Origin: Raineyella fluvialis
GTDB lineage: Bacteria > Actinomycetota > Actinomycetes > Propionibacteriales > Propionibacteriaceae
NCBI RefSeq assembly: GCF_009646095.1
Contig: NZ_CP045725.1
Span: 248,001 to 312,000 of the forward strand
DNA: 64,000 nucleotides
Direction of reading: 5' to 3'
The notes beneath the pieces were generated by a model. It did not search any database and was not told where the DNA came from. It saw nothing but the letters and a program-made list of their open reading frames with translations. Both the position numbers and the translations under genes were made by a program. This document shows positions 1 through 11,541 of the stretch, one piece after another (the first letter of the stretch is position 1; every line of letters begins with the position of its first letter).

Positions 1-195
1 CAGGACCTTCGGGTCCAGGCCGATCGACGACAGCGAGTCGGCGACCCGCTGGGTGGTGCGCCGCTCGGCGTGGCCGAGCTCGGGGTGGGCGTGCAGGTCG
101 CGTCGGAAAGCGATCATCCGCTCACTGATGGCGGCGGTGGCCACCGCGATGGCGGGACCGGGATCCACCTCCGGCGTGATGGGTGAGGCGGTCAT
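1..195 (-). CDS. M20-family amidohydrolase / metallopeptidase, N-terminal fragment
   Basis: The minus strand reads from an ATG at 195 for 65 codons without a stop and runs off the left edge. Residues 28-45 contain the block RRDLHAHPELGHAE, which opens the catalytic domain of M20D amidohydrolases (the HipO/AmiA/N-acyl-amino-acid hydrolase type); the His of DLHAHPE lies near the metal site in that family. The 25 residues before it are a short acidic/hydrophobic lead. The gene is codirectional with the mutase gene upstream, from which a hairpin separates it. The substrate cannot be told from this fragment. Confidence 0.8.
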   Translation of the reverse strand, partial: MTASPITPEVDPGPAIAVATAAISERMIAFRRDLHAHPELGHAERRTTQRVADSLSSIGLDPKVL

Positions 196-270
196 TGGCC
201 CAGCCTATCGCCGCCGCCCTGTCCCCGACAGGCCACCGGACGAGACGGCATCCAATCACCTCCACACAGG

Positions 271-307
271 CCGACGGCCGCCCTCCGCAGGGGAGGACGG
301 CCGTCGG
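271..307 (-). terminator. Hairpin terminator after the mutase large-subunit gene
   Basis: Ten-base arms at 271-280 and 298-307 are perfectly complementary, with a further CCTCC/GGAGG pairing inside. The hairpin lies 36 bases past the stop codon at 343 and before the amidohydrolase start. No U-tract is seen, as is usual in high-GC actinobacteria. Confidence 0.6.
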
Positions 308-342
308 ACGATCCCGGCTGTCGGGGCTGTCGGGGTGTCGGC

Positions 343-1935
<1,593 letters not shown>

Positions 1936-2063
1936 GGGCCTGAGCCTACCGGTGGCTGTCCCGGCCCGTACGGGCGATCCCCCCTTTCCGTACGGCCTTT
2001 CGGGGGCCTGTCCAGCTGTTGTGACCAACCTCACGAAGGCCGCGTTTTCCGGGTCCCGACCGG

Positions 2064-3326
2064 TCAGCCCACCTGCCGTACGAGCGCCTCCGCAGCACTG
2101 ACGATGGCGATCGTCTCCTGGCGCCACTCGGCCTCCTGGCTGCGGTGCGGACCGGTCGCCAGGCTGATCGCCACGCCGGCCGCGCGGAGCCGCAGCTCGG
2201 TCGGATCGACCCGTCGGTCGAAGACCGGCGTCCATTCCGTCAGCAGCCGCTGCAGGTGCGCCGCCTGGGGGATGTCCATCCGCTGGATCGTCGACAGGTG
2301 CGCCAGCAGGCAGCCCAGGTCGTCGGCGCGCCGGCCGGGACCGATCCCGTCAATGTCGAGCACCCCGCAGATCCGTCCACCCGCGACGTGCACCTGACCC
2401 TCGTGGAAGTCGCCGTGGGTGGCCTCGTCGCCCGGCGCCAGGCCGGCGAGTCCCTGGCTCACCTGGTCCGCCAGCCAGAGCAGTCGTTCCTCGAGCTCCG
2501 GCATCGCACGGGCGACCACCTCGACGTAGTAGTGCACCGACTGGGTCCACGGCACGCGCCGCGGCAGCCGCGCCACCACGGGCGGGAAGGCGTCGAGCAC
2601 CGCGATCAGATCCTCCGCGGTGCAGGGGGAGTCCTCGCGGAACAGCGCGGTGGACAGGGGCAAGCCGGGCAGCCCGGCCGACACGACGACCGAGTCGTCG
2701 GTGAGCACGAGCACTTCCGGCACGTCGATGCCGGCCCCCCGCAGCATCCGGTGCCGGTCCATCGTCTGCACCGCTTCCGCCGCGGTCTGGACCTTGAGGT
2801 AGAACCGGCGGCTGATCCCCTCGGCCTGCACGTCGGCCCGCAGCACGGCGCGTTGCCGGGGGCGGTAGCCGACCACGTCGAGGCGTACGTCCGCCGGCGC
2901 GATCACCGGCCGCGGCCCCGAGAGCGCCCCCGCGCGCGGCGTCCACAAGCCGAAGTCGTTGACCAGTTCGGCCACCCCCTCCGCGTACGCGGCGGTGCGC
3001 AGTCCTGGCAGCTCCGGGTCCTCGGGGTAGATCCAGACGGTCACCTCCTGGCCGTACGGATCGTGGTAGACGGGGGCGCTCGCCCGCTCCGACTCGTCCG
3101 GTCCGCCCACCCGGGACGTCACCCCGACGACCTCGGTCGACTCTCCCCAGGGCCAGGCGACGTGCGCCCGGTAGGTCGCCGTCGTCGCGCGGCCCGGCTG
3201 GTGGTCGACGTGGTCCATCCGCCAGCGCAACAGCGTGCCGCCGGCGTCGCGTACTGCCGCGACCAGGATGTCCACCACCGCCCGGGAGCTGAGCAGCAGC
3301 CCACCGTCCGGGTCGTCCTCGTTCAT
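2064..3326 (-). CDS. Aminoglycoside-phosphotransferase-fold (APH) kinase family protein
   Basis: A 420-residue cytosolic protein. Its C-terminal half carries the APH/choline-kinase catalytic signature: HGDFHEGQV near residue 315 (catalytic Asp and Asn/Glu-type metal region) and GVLDIDGIG near 335 (the DFG-equivalent metal-binding Asp). The N-terminal 180 residues are less conserved and include a beta-rich segment. The family phosphorylates small hydroxyl compounds (aminoglycosides, choline, maltose, methylthioribose), and nothing here fixes the substrate. It follows the CNNM-type gene by 49 bases on the same strand, so the two may be cotranscribed. There is no sign that it is a resistance gene; chromosomal APH-fold proteins of this size are common in actinobacteria. 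Confidence 0.82.
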   Translation of the reverse strand: MNEDDPDGGLLLSSRAVVDILVAAVRDAGGTLLRWRMDHVDHQPGRATTATYRAHVAWPWGESTEVVGVTSRVGGPDESERASAPVYHDPYGQEVTVWIYPEDPELPGLRTAAYAEGVAELVNDFGLWTPRAGALSGPRPVIAPADVRLDVVGYRPRQRAVLRADVQAEGISRRFYLKVQTAAEAVQTMDRHRMLRGAGIDVPEVLVLTDDSVVVSAGLPGLPLSTALFREDSPCTAEDLIAVLDAFPPVVARLPRRVPWTQSVHYYVEVVARAMPELEERLLWLADQVSQGLAGLAPGDEATHGDFHEGQVHVAGGRICGVLDIDGIGPGRRADDLGCLLAHLSTIQRMDIPQAAHLQRLLTEWTPVFDRRVDPTELRLRAAGVAISLATGPHRSQEAEWRQETIAIVSAAEALVRQVG

Positions 3327-3375
3327 CCGTCCCCCTTCGTCCCCTCACCCCGGCGCTCACGCACCGGGAGAACCG

Positions 3376-4845
3376 TCACGGCCTGGCGCCGTCCTCTTCG
3401 TCGCCCGACGCACCGACGCCCCCGGGTCCGGGGCCGTCCGGCGCGGGTGATCCCGACGCCTGCCGGCTGGGCGCCTGCGGCCCGTCCATCTCCTCGGGAC
3501 GGAGCTCCGCAGCGCCGCGGGTCCGTCCGGTGCCGGGCGCCGCGGCCCGGCGGATCAGGAACCGCGCGGCGCGCCGACCGTCCATCTCGAGCACGGACAC
3601 CTCGACCTTGCGCTGCGACTCCGGGTCCTCGGCCAACTGCAGTTGCGCCTCCGTGCTGTCCCCCACCGAGGGGATCGCCCCGATCCGGTACATGAACCAG
3701 CCCGCGAGGGTGTCGTACGGCCCCTCCGGGAGCACCATCCCCGTCTCGTCCTCGAAGTCCGCCAACGAGGTCAGGCCGTCGATCTCCCTCGTGTTGGGTG
3801 CGGTCGGCGCCTCCTCCTGGACGATGTCGTACTCATCGGTGATCTCCCCGACGAGCTCCTCGACGAGGTCCTCCATGGTCACCATCCCGGCGGTACCGCC
3901 GTACTCGTCGCGGACGATCGCCATGTGACTGGACATCCGCCGCATCTCGGCCAGCGCATGGATGACGTTGACCGTCTGGGGGAAGTTCACCATCGGCCGG
4001 ACGAGCTCCTCCACCGGGGTCGCCCGCTGTGCCCAGCCCGGATCGAAGAGGTCGCGGACGTGCACGAAACCGAGGACGTCGTCGGGCGAGGCGCCGGTCA
4101 CCGGGTAGCGCGAGTGCGGCGCTCCGCTCAGCTCCCGGACCGCCTTGTAGACCGGCGTGTCCCCGGGCAGGAAGTCGACCTCGGTGCGCGGCACCATCAC
4201 CTCGCGCAACGTACGGTCGCCCGCCCCGAACACGTCCTCCAGGATCCGGCGTTCCTCGGCACCCAGGCTCGCCGAATCGGAGACCAGCGAACGCAACTCC
4301 TCCTCGGTGACCTCTTCACGCCCGGCCTCGGGCCGCCCGCCGAGCAGCCGGACCAACGCGTTGGTGGAGACCTCGAGCACCCAGATGACGGGCCGCGCCG
4401 CCCGCGCGATCCCGTCGACGGTCGGCCCCAGCGCCATCGAGAACGACTCGGCCCGCTGCATCGCCAGCCGTTTCGCGGTGAGTTCGCCCAGCACGATCGA
4501 CACGTAGGAGATGGCGATGGTGATCAGCACCAGCGAGAGGGTCGAGGCCAGGCCGTTGGGCAGACCGATGGCCTCGAGCGGTGGCGTGAGCCGAGTGGCG
4601 ATCGTCGCGCCACCGAAGGCCGAGGACAGGAAGCCGAAGAGGGTCACACCGACCTGCACGGCCGACAGGAAACGGCCGGGATCCGACGCGAGATGAGCGA
4701 CCTTCCGGCCGCGACGGCCTCGCAGCCGGATCTGTTTGATCTGGCTCTCACGCAGGGAGATGAGGGCCATCTCCGCAGCCGAGAAGAAGCCTCCGCACAA
4801 CGTGAAGAAGAGGACCAGGAGGATCTCTCCGACCAAGGGACTCAA
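3376..4845 (-). CDS. CNNM/CBS-domain membrane protein (HlyC/CorC family)
   Basis: About 489 residues. The N-terminal third is a CNNM (DUF21) membrane domain with about four hydrophobic segments, beginning with the stretch LVGEILLVLFF and the FFSAAEMALISLRES block typical of the family. A pair of CBS domains follows, around residues 200-330 (for example VMVPRTEVDFLPGD and VRDEYGGTAGMVTMEDL). A C-terminal CorC/HlyC transporter-associated domain and a Pro/Gly-rich tail end the protein. Relatives are Mg2+/Co2+ efflux or homeostasis proteins; the old name hemolysin is misleading. I prefer the TTG at 4845 because GGGGAGG lies nine bases upstream and the membrane segment starts at once. The frame is open to an ATG at 4953, whose extra residues look unlike the family. 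Confidence 0.88.
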   Translation of the reverse strand: MSPLVGEILLVLFFTLCGGFFSAAEMALISLRESQIKQIRLRGRRGRKVAHLASDPGRFLSAVQVGVTLFGFLSSAFGGATIATRLTPPLEAIGLPNGLASTLSLVLITIAISYVSIVLGELTAKRLAMQRAESFSMALGPTVDGIARAARPVIWVLEVSTNALVRLLGGRPEAGREEVTEEELRSLVSDSASLGAEERRILEDVFGAGDRTLREVMVPRTEVDFLPGDTPVYKAVRELSGAPHSRYPVTGASPDDVLGFVHVRDLFDPGWAQRATPVEELVRPMVNFPQTVNVIHALAEMRRMSSHMAIVRDEYGGTAGMVTMEDLVEELVGEITDEYDIVQEEAPTAPNTREIDGLTSLADFEDETGMVLPEGPYDTLAGWFMYRIGAIPSVGDSTEAQLQLAEDPESQRKVEVSVLEMDGRRAARFLIRRAAAPGTGRTRGAAELRPEEMDGPQAPSRQASGSPAPDGPGPGGVGASGDEEDGARP

Positions 4846-5058
4846 CGCCGCACGCCTCCCCACCACGCCGGCGCGGGCCACGGCCCGGGCGGACGTTCGC
4901 GCGGAGAGGCGCCCGTACTGTGGTGATCCGTCACGCGCACAGGATATCGGCACCCGCCGGGGAAGACACGGATCGAGGGACGAGGCGGACGCAGCCGCAG
5001 TCCCGCCACGGGGGGAGACGACCCCCTGGGGGCCGCGCTTTCTGTTTCAATCGACGAC

Positions 5059-5940
5059 GTGACGACCCTCCCCCACTACGGCATCCGCACCATCGGCCGG
5101 CGGACGTTCGACTTCGATCGGCAGGCCGCCGTGATGTCGGTGGTCAATCGCACTCCGGACTCGTTCTGGGACCGCGGCCGCACCTACCGGCTCGATGCCG
5201 CCGTCGATGCCGCCCTCGCCGCGGCGGCAGACGGCGCTGACTGGGTCGACATCGGCGGGGTGCCGTTCTCCCCCGACACCACGCCGGTGTCGGAGGCCGA
5301 CGAGATCGACCGGGTGGTCCCGGTCGTGGAGCGGGTCAGCGCCGGGAGCGACGTGGTGATCTCGGTCGACACCACCCGCGTCGCGGTCGCCGAGCGGGCG
5401 CTGGCGGCCGGTGCCTCCGTGATCAATGACACCTCCGGGCTGGCCGACCCCGCGCTCGCCGAGCTGGCCGCCTCGACCGGCGCGACGCTGATCATCACGC
5501 ACTGCCTGGCCGCCCCGCACGCCCAGCACCCGCGCCCCCACTACGACAACGTCGTGGCGGAGGTGGCCGCCTTCCTGGCGGCCCGGCTCGAACGGGCCCG
5601 CGATCTCGGGGTGCGTGACGAGCAGATCGTCCTCGATCCGGGCCACGACCTGAACAAGAACACCCGGCACACCCTGGAACTCACCCGGCGCTTCGGCGAG
5701 ATCGTCGCCCTCGGGCTGCCTACCCTGGCCGCCGTCTCCAACAAGGACTTCATCGGCGAGGCACTCGGGCGGGAACGCGACGAGCGGACGTACGGCTCCG
5801 TCGTCGCCGCCACCTGGTGCATCCAGCAGGGCGCCCGGGTGATCCGCATGCACGACACCCGCGCGGCGGTCGACACCGTACGCCTCTGCGCCGCCATCGC
5901 GGGCACGCGGGAGCCGGCGTACGAACGGCACAACCTCTGA
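5059..5940 (+). CDS. folP2: Dihydropteroate synthase-family protein, FolP2-like paralogue
   Basis: A 293-residue pterin-binding TIM barrel. The signature positions are those of the FolP2 paralogue of mycobacteria rather than canonical DHPS. It has NRTPDSF in place of NVTPDSF, IGGVPFSPDT in place of the usual GGESTRPG, DPGHDLNKNT in place of DPGIGFGK, and SNKDFIGE in place of SRKSFIG. Mycobacterial FolP2 was reported to lack DHPS activity, so a role in folate synthesis should not be assumed, and no other folate biosynthesis gene is adjacent. The GTG at 5059 is used; no strong Shine-Dalgarno precedes it. It is divergent from the CNNM gene (213 bases between) and convergent with the phosphoesterase. 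Confidence 0.85.
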   Translation: MTTLPHYGIRTIGRRTFDFDRQAAVMSVVNRTPDSFWDRGRTYRLDAAVDAALAAAADGADWVDIGGVPFSPDTTPVSEADEIDRVVPVVERVSAGSDVVISVDTTRVAVAERALAAGASVINDTSGLADPALAELAASTGATLIITHCLAAPHAQHPRPHYDNVVAEVAAFLAARLERARDLGVRDEQIVLDPGHDLNKNTRHTLELTRRFGEIVALGLPTLAAVSNKDFIGEALGRERDERTYGSVVAATWCIQQGARVIRMHDTRAAVDTVRLCAAIAGTREPAYERHNL

Positions 5941-5977
5941 CCCTTCCCCACCCGGCATCCGACGCCGGGGACGACGA

Positions 5978-6015
5978 ACGGCCGGCCCCCGGGGCAGTCC
6001 CGGGATGCCGGCCGT
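5978..6015. terminator. Bidirectional terminator hairpin
   Basis: Nine-base arms ACGGCCGGC (5978-5986) and its exact complement (6007-6015) enclose an inner CCCGGG pairing. The hairpin lies between the convergent FolP2-like gene and the phosphoesterase gene. Confidence 0.7.
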
Positions 6016-6083
6016 CGCGCAGATCCGCCCGTCAGTTCAACGGGTTCACGCTGTCGCGCTCACGACGTCGCGACGACGCACCC

Positions 6084-7798
6084 TCAGCCGAGTCCGAGGC
6101 GGGTCGGCCAGAGGCCGAAGGCGTTGCCGAGCCCATTCGCCTTGGTGGCCGAGGTCACCACACCGGTCTTCTCGTCGAGGATGACGGTCGGTGCCAGCCG
6201 GTGGCCGAAGTTGAACATGCCGTCGATGCCATTGGCCTTCTCGTCGAAGGAGGAGTCACCGATCCGGCCGGTCTGCCAGTTGTCCTCGACGAAGCGCAGG
6301 ATCGAGGACTGGTCGGTCAGGGTGTGGTCGACGTAGTTCGTCTTGGCGTAGGGCGAGATGACCAGCAGCGGCTGGCGCGGGCCGTATCCGCAGCGATCCT
6401 GGTAGCCCCCCATCACCGCAACGCCCTGGGCGGCGGCGTCCGTGCACCAGGCCGCGTCGTCGGCCGAGGTGGAGGCGTTCACGACCGGAGCCTTGGCGTG
6501 GTCGTACCAGCCGTCGGAGTCGTCATAGGCGATGACGACGGCGGTGTTCTGCCAGTTCGGGGAGGTCTGGATCTCGTTGACGGTCTTCGCGATGAAGGCC
6601 TGTTCGTCCAGCGGGTCGGAGTAGGCCGCGTGGCCGTCCTGCGACATCCCGGCCTTGAGGAAGCTGACGGCCGGCATGTTGTCGCTGCGGACCACCTTGT
6701 CGAAGTCGGTCAGGTCGTACTGGTGGTTCGCCTGACCGTTGTGGCCGATCTCCGCGTCGCTGGCGGGCGCCAGGTGGTGCGGGTTCGAGGTCGACGCGTA
6801 GTACTGGAACGGCTGGTGGTGCGGCGAGTAGTCGACGACCGTGTTGCCGGCGACGTTGGTGTGCGAGTTCAGGCAGGCGGCCGGCGTCGTGGCGGTGGCT
6901 GCGGTGCTTGGGCGGAAGCCGCCCTGGAACCAGCCCCAGCTCACGCCCTTGTCGTTGAGCAGGTCGCCGACGTTCTTGCCGTCCATCGACGCCAGCGGGT
7001 GCGTCGACGCGTGGGAGTTGTTGGAGCAGTCGTCGTAGACCGGGTCGGGGTCGTTGATGACGGTGCCGACACCGTTGGCGTCGGGGACCCGCACGGTGTA
7101 ATCGCTGGCGGGGGCTTGATCTGGGTCTTGCCGTCGGCGGACCACTCGCGGACGCCATGGGTCTGGCCCGAGATGAGGTTCAATGCACCGGGCGTCGAGG
7201 GCCCGAAGACGGTGCTGTACGAGTTGTCGCTCATGGCGTACTGCTGGGCGTAGTTCCACAGACCGGTGACGGTGTTGCCGTCGTAGTAGCCCATCACCAG
7301 GCCGACACCCTTGGCACCGTACGCGTTGGGGGTGGTGCAGGTGTCCTTGGAGGTGGACTCGACCGCCTTGTCCATCGCGCCGCCGTCGTACGCCTTCTGC
7401 TCGTTGGTGTACGTGTGGTCCTGGTCGCAGGTGACGGCCTGGGCGGGCGAGAGGCGGAAGGGCTGCACGCTGTTCGGGTTCTGCGGGGCGAGCAGGCCGG
7501 CGTTCTGGAGCGTGTCGATGTGCGTGCTGGTGCCCGGGCGCGCCTGGAACGCCGGGGCGGCGAGGCCGGTCCCCTGCTGCTTCTCACCGGCGGTGTTCGC
7601 GGCGTTCGGGTAGGTCGCGAAGTAGTGGTCGAAGGAGACGTTCTCCTGGAAGATCACCACGACGTGCTTGATCGGCGTGGTGGTGTCGGGCGTGTTGCGG
7701 GGTGCGGCCGAGGCCTGGACCCCACTGAAGGCGGTGGCGGCCAGACAGACCGCCCCCACCCCGGCCAGCACCCGCGTGGGCTTGTGCCTGGTGGACAT
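6084..7798 (-). pseudogene. Secreted phosphoesterase / phospholipase C-acid phosphatase family, broken by one frameshift
   Basis: The N-terminal part (start 7798) has a Sec signal peptide (Arg/Lys, then a hydrophobic core, then SGVQASAA). This is followed by IKHVVVIFQENVSFDHYF, the opening motif of the PF04185 phosphoesterase family (phospholipases C and AcpA-like acid phosphatases). The frame is lost at about 7110-7116, beside a run of five G. Restoring one base joins it to a 340-residue continuation with typical family blocks (VIAYDDSDGWYDH, GPRQPLLVISPYAKTNYVDH). The reunited protein would be 571 residues, a normal length. The GAGGAG before the ATG is a good ribosome site. The product is an exported hydrolase of phosphate esters or phospholipids. 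The break is probably a sequencing error, since both halves keep clean coding sequence. Confidence 0.85.
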
Positions 7799-8107
7799 GA
7801 GCTGCTCCTCACGTGGACGGGGCCGGCAGGTCCGGGCCCCCAGCGGGCGAAGCTACGCGGATCCTCCGGCGCGGCGGGATACCCCCACGCCAGGTTTCCG
7901 CGTGAATTCACGGGTCGTTGGGCAGACGTTGCCCCAACTCACAGACGGGCACCCGATCAACAGTCCATACCCAGCAGGATCTCGCAGTCCTCCAAGGATC
8001 CCCGTGGATGCCGTACCGGGCCGTACGCCTCCTCAGCCCCCGGCGACCTCGCTCGCCGCGCACCGAACGACGTCGTGGCGTACGGCACAGTCAGCTAGCC
8101 TGACGGG
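7799..8107. other. Divergent intergenic region with a perfect 12-base palindrome
   Basis: This 309-base gap lies between the divergent phosphoesterase and purU genes and should hold both promoters. CGTGAATTCACG at 7901-7912 is a perfect palindrome. An inverted repeat GTTGGG/CCCAAC-type pair flanks 7917-7938. Either could be an operator. I cannot name a regulator and see no convincing -35/-10 pair. Confidence 0.4.
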
Positions 8108-8989
8108 GTGACTGAGGGGCAGAGCGTGACAGGGTTCGACGAGACCGCCGACCAGTGGGTGGTCACGTTGAGCTGCAAGGACCGGCCTGGCATCGTGCAC
8201 AAGGTGTCGGGCGCGGTGGTGGGCGCCGACGGCAACATCACCGAACTGCAGCAGTTCTCCAGCCAGGACACCGGTAACTTCTTCATCCGGCTGCAGTTCG
8301 CGACCGCCCTGCCGCAGAGCGCCATCGTCGGCCAGCTGGCCCCGGTGGCCGACGAGCTGGGCGCGACGTGGCAGATCGACGTGGTCGGGCGTCCGTTGCG
8401 GACCCTGATCCTCGCCTCGAAGGCCGGGCACTGCGTCCAGGACCTGCTCTTCCGCACCCATGCCGATCAGCTGTCGGTGCACGTTCCCCTGGTGTTGTCC
8501 AACCATGAGAACCTGCGCGAGCTGTCGGACTTCTACCACGTCCCGTTCGAGTCGCACTACGTCGTCCCGGAGACCAAGGCCGACTTCGAGCGGCGCGTCA
8601 TGCAGGTGGTCGAGGAGCAGGGGGTGGAGCTGGTGGTGCTCGCCCGCTACATGCAGATCCTCTCCCCACAGCTGTGCGACTTCCTCCAGGGACGCGCGAT
8701 CAACATCCACCACTCCTTCCTGCCCGGCTTCAAGGGCGCGAATCCGTACCGTCAGGCCCACGCGCGCGGCGTGAAGCTCATCGGTGCCACGGCGCACTTC
8801 GTCACGGCCGACCTGGACGAGGGCCCGATCATCGAGCAGAACGTCGTCCGGGTCGACCACGCCGACTCCCCGCGGCAGCTGATGGCGATCGGTCAGGACA
8901 TCGAGTCACGGACGCTTTCGCAGGCGGTGCGGCTCTTCTCCGAGCACCGCGTGCTGCTCGACGGGGTCCGGACGATCGTCTTCCAGTGA
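8108..8989 (+). CDS. purU: Formyltetrahydrofolate deformylase
   Basis: A 293-residue cytosolic enzyme that hydrolyses 10-formyl-THF to formate and THF, balancing the one-carbon pool. Residues 15-90 form an ACT domain (LSCKDRPGIVHKVSG). The C-terminal formyltransferase domain carries the Asn-His-Asp set in NIHHSFLPGFKG (near residue 200) and DEGPIIEQ. The HHSFLPGFKGANPY form, rather than the [10 protein letters not shown] of PurN, marks it as PurU. The GTG at 8108 starts the protein. It stands alone, followed by mdh 172 bases on. The linked purN, purH and folD genes share the same cofactor pool. Confidence 0.94.
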   Translation: MTEGQSVTGFDETADQWVVTLSCKDRPGIVHKVSGAVVGADGNITELQQFSSQDTGNFFIRLQFATALPQSAIVGQLAPVADELGATWQIDVVGRPLRTLILASKAGHCVQDLLFRTHADQLSVHVPLVLSNHENLRELSDFYHVPFESHYVVPETKADFERRVMQVVEEQGVELVVLARYMQILSPQLCDFLQGRAINIHHSFLPGFKGANPYRQAHARGVKLIGATAHFVTADLDEGPIIEQNVVRVDHADSPRQLMAIGQDIESRTLSQAVRLFSEHRVLLDGVRTIVFQ

Positions 8990-9161
8990 GCGTGGCATTC
9001 AGGCCTCGATCCCAGGATTGGCGCGTGGTCAGACCATTTGACGCGGCAACGACGCGTTGACCCCCTCCACCCCCTCGGAGGCAATTCGGGGGGTGCTAGC
9101 GTCAGCCACGTACGGACCCGTTTCCACGGGTACGCCATGACCAACGAGAGGGAGGACAACA

Positions 9162-10151
9162 GTGTCCCAAGCCCCCGTCAAGGTTGCTGTCACCGGCGGT
9201 GCCGGTCACATCGCCTACAGCCTGCTCTTCCGCATCATTGCGGGTCAGCTCCTCGGCAAGGAGACCCCCGTCGAGTTGCGGCTCCTCGAGATCACCCCGG
9301 CCATGAAGGCCCTCGAGGGCGTCGCAATGGAGATCGACGACTGCGCCTCGCCCCTGGTGTCCAACATCGTGATGTCCGACGACCCCAACGTCGCCTTCGA
9401 CGGCGCGAACATCTGCCTGCTGGTCGGTGCCCGCCCGCGCGGCAAGGGGATGAACCGCTCCGACCTGCTCGCCGCCAACGGCGCGATCTTCGCCCCCCAG
9501 GGCAAGGCCATCAACGACCACGCCGCGGACGACGTCCGGGTGCTCGTCACCGGTAACCCGGCCAACACCAACACGCTGATCGCCCGTACGCACGCCCCGG
9601 ACGTCCCGGGCAGCCGTTTCACCTCGCTGATGCGCCTGGACCACAACCGGACCATCGCGCAGCTGTCGAAGAAGACCGGCGTCCCGGTCGGCGAGATCAA
9701 GAAGGTCGCGGTGTGGGGCAACCACTCCGACACGCAGTACCCCGACATCACCAACGCGACGATCGGCGGCAAGCCGGCGACCGAGGCCGTCAACGACGCC
9801 GAGTGGCTGGAGAACACCTTCATCCCCACCGTCGCCAAGCGCGGCGGGGCGATCATCGAGGCCCGTGGCGCGTCCTCGGCCACCTCGGCCGCCAACGCCA
9901 CGGCACAGCACATGCACGACCTGATGCTGGGCAGCCCGGAGGGCGACTGGGTCACCATGGGCGTGACCTCCGACGGATCGTACGGTGTCCCGGAGGGCCT
10001 GACCTTCGGCATGCCGTGCACCACGAAGAACGGTGAGTTCGAGATCGTCCAGGGTCTCGAGTTCAGTGACTACGGCAAGGCCAAGCTGGCCGCCACCATC
10101 GAAGAACTGGAAGCTGAGCGCGCCGCGGTCCACGAACTGGGCCTCGTCTGA
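9162..10151 (+). CDS. mdh: Malate dehydrogenase (NAD-dependent)
   Basis: A 329-residue enzyme interconverting malate and oxaloacetate in the TCA cycle. The length and blocks fit the group with cytosolic-type [21 protein letters not shown] (Rossmann loop), [14 protein letters not shown] with the substrate-binding Arg, [16 protein letters not shown], and [10 protein letters not shown] with the catalytic His. The glycine loop here is GGAGHIA where GAAGQIG is usual, a mild variant. GGGAGG lies eight bases before the GTG start at 9162. A very strong hairpin follows. In actinobacteria mdh commonly neighbours the folD-DUF3017 pair found here in convergent orientation. Confidence 0.95.
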   Translation: MSQAPVKVAVTGGAGHIAYSLLFRIIAGQLLGKETPVELRLLEITPAMKALEGVAMEIDDCASPLVSNIVMSDDPNVAFDGANICLLVGARPRGKGMNRSDLLAANGAIFAPQGKAINDHAADDVRVLVTGNPANTNTLIARTHAPDVPGSRFTSLMRLDHNRTIAQLSKKTGVPVGEIKKVAVWGNHSDTQYPDITNATIGGKPATEAVNDAEWLENTFIPTVAKRGGAIIEARGASSATSAANATAQHMHDLMLGSPEGDWVTMGVTSDGSYGVPEGLTFGMPCTTKNGEFEIVQGLEFSDYGKAKLAATIEELEAERAAVHELGLV

Positions 10152-10185
10152 CACTGCGAGCTTCCCGGTCACAACGGCGTGGCAG

Positions 10186-10237
10186 GGCAACGCGAGAGGG
10201 GTGGGAACCTACGGGTTCCCACCCCTCTCGCGTTGCC
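10186..10237. terminator. Bidirectional terminator, 24-bp perfect stem with UACG tetraloop
   Basis: Arms 10186-10209 and 10214-10237 are perfectly complementary over 24 bases and enclose the loop TACG closed by C-G. This is a UNCG-class tetraloop on the plus strand. It lies between convergent mdh and the DUF3017 gene. Confidence 0.85.
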
Positions 10238-10243
10238 GAGGCG

Positions 10244-10693
10244 TCAGGAGCGGACCAGCACCATCACGATGATGCCGACGCCGATGGCCAGCATCCACAG
10301 CACGTCGAAGATCCGGCCGCGGACGAGGAGCAGCCCCGCCTGCCGCGACGGGAGGCCGAGGCGCATCAGTGCCCCGATGATCATCCCGGCCCCGATGAGG
10401 GAACTGCCGAGCTGCCACAGGCCGAAAGCGATGACGACCACCCCGGCGGCCATGATCGTCACGACGACCGCCAGCCAGGTCCACCGCAGCCCGGGGTCAC
10501 GCCGGGTCCGTTCCCGTCCGACGAAGGGCACACCGGCCGGAGGCACGGCACCCGGTGCGGGCGGGTCGGGGATGAGCGGGGCGTCCGGGCCCAGCGGCCG
10601 ACCCACCCCGAGCTCCTCGGACCGACCCTCGGCGTGGCCCGGGTCGGGGTCGGCGCCGGAGTCACCGGTGCCGGCGCGGCTCGCGTCCTTCAC
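10244..10693 (-). CDS. DUF3017 family membrane protein
   Basis: A 149-residue protein. The first 70 residues are Pro/Gly/Asp-rich and probably disordered. Three hydrophobic segments follow (about 72-90, 95-110 and 130-147; for example [20 protein letters not shown]). Size, topology and position directly after folD match DUF3017, a family of unknown function that accompanies folD in many actinobacteria. The GTG start overlaps the folD stop by four bases (GTGA), so the two are translationally coupled. The strong hairpin at 10186-10237 ends the transcript. Confidence 0.82.
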   Translation of the reverse strand: MKDASRAGTGDSGADPDPGHAEGRSEELGVGRPLGPDAPLIPDPPAPGAVPPAGVPFVGRERTRRDPGLRWTWLAVVVTIMAAGVVVIAFGLWQLGSSLIGAGMIIGALMRLGLPSRQAGLLLVRGRIFDVLWMLAIGVGIIVMVLVRS

Positions 10694-11541
10694 CGGGCCA
10701 GCTTCTCCGCCCGCTCCACGACGTTCGCCAGCAGCATCGCCCGGGTCATCAGACCGATCCCACCGGGCGTCGGGGCCACCTTCGAGGCGACCTCCCAGAC
10801 CGACGGATCGAAGTCCCCGACGAGGCCCGCCTCGGTCCGGGTCATCCCGACGTCGACGAGCACCGCGCCGGGCCGGATCATGTCCCCGGTGATCAACCCA
10901 GGGCTGCCGGCCGCCCCCACCACGATGTCGGCGCGGCGGGTGTGCTCGGCGAGGTCGCGAGTGCCGGTGTGGCAGAGGGTCACGGTGGCGTTCTCAGTGC
11001 GCCGGGTGAGCAGCAGGCCGAGCGGACGACCGACGGTCGTGCCACGCCCGACGATGCAGACCTCGGCCCCCTTGAGCGGGACGTCGTTGCGGCGCAGCAG
11101 GTCGACGATGCCCCGCGGGGTGCAGGGCAGCGGCGCCTCGACGCCGAGCACGAGCCGGCCCAGGTTGGTCGGGTGCAGACCGTCGGCGTCCTTGTCGGGG
11201 TCGATCTGCTCGAGGGCCCAGTTGTCGTGGAGGTGGGCGGGCAGCGGCAACTGGACGATGTAGCCCGTGCAGGCCGGGTCCTCGTTGAGCCGGGCGATCT
11301 CCTCGGCGAGGCGCTCCTGGGAGGTGTCCTCGGGAAGGTCGACGCGCAGGGAGGCGATGCCGACCTCGGCGCAGTCCCGGTGCTTGCCGCGTACGTACGC
11401 GTGGCTGCCCGGATCGTCACCCACCAGCACGGTACCCAGACCCGGCGTGACGCCCTTCTCGGCGAGCGCCGCGACGCGCGCCTTGAGGTCCTCCTTGATC
11501 GCCGCCGCGGCGATCTTGCCGTCCATCTTCGTTGCCGTCAT
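10690..11541 (-). CDS. folD: Bifunctional 5,10-methylene-THF dehydrogenase / methenyl-THF cyclohydrolase
   Basis: A 283-residue cytosolic enzyme making 10-formyl-THF for purine synthesis. It shows the family blocks [15 protein letters not shown] (catalytic Lys), [33 protein letters not shown] (NADP loop) and [15 protein letters not shown] near the C-terminus. The ATG at 11541 is preceded by GGAGGAGG; the frame is open 20 codons further, but those residues are Arg-rich and unlike FolD. It lies downstream of purN-purH on the same strand and is coupled to DUF3017 by a four-base overlap. A hairpin at 11614-11647 probably separates it from purH. Confidence 0.95.
   Translation of the reverse strand: MTATKMDGKIAAAAIKEDLKARVAALAEKGVTPGLGTVLVGDDPGSHAYVRGKHRDCAEVGIASLRVDLPEDTSQERLAEEIARLNEDPACTGYIVQLPLPAHLHDNWALEQIDPDKDADGLHPTNLGRLVLGVEAPLPCTPRGIVDLLRRNDVPLKGAEVCIVGRGTTVGRPLGLLLTRRTENATVTLCHTGTRDLAEHTRRADIVVGAAGSPGLITGDMIRPGAVLVDVGMTRTEAGLVGDFDPSVWEVASKVAPTPGGIGLMTRAMLLANVVERAEKLAR

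Noticed and set aside
2064-3326. APH-fold gene as an acquired antibiotic resistance determinant
   Set aside because: No mobile element, no composition shift, and chromosomal APH-fold proteins of many functions are common.
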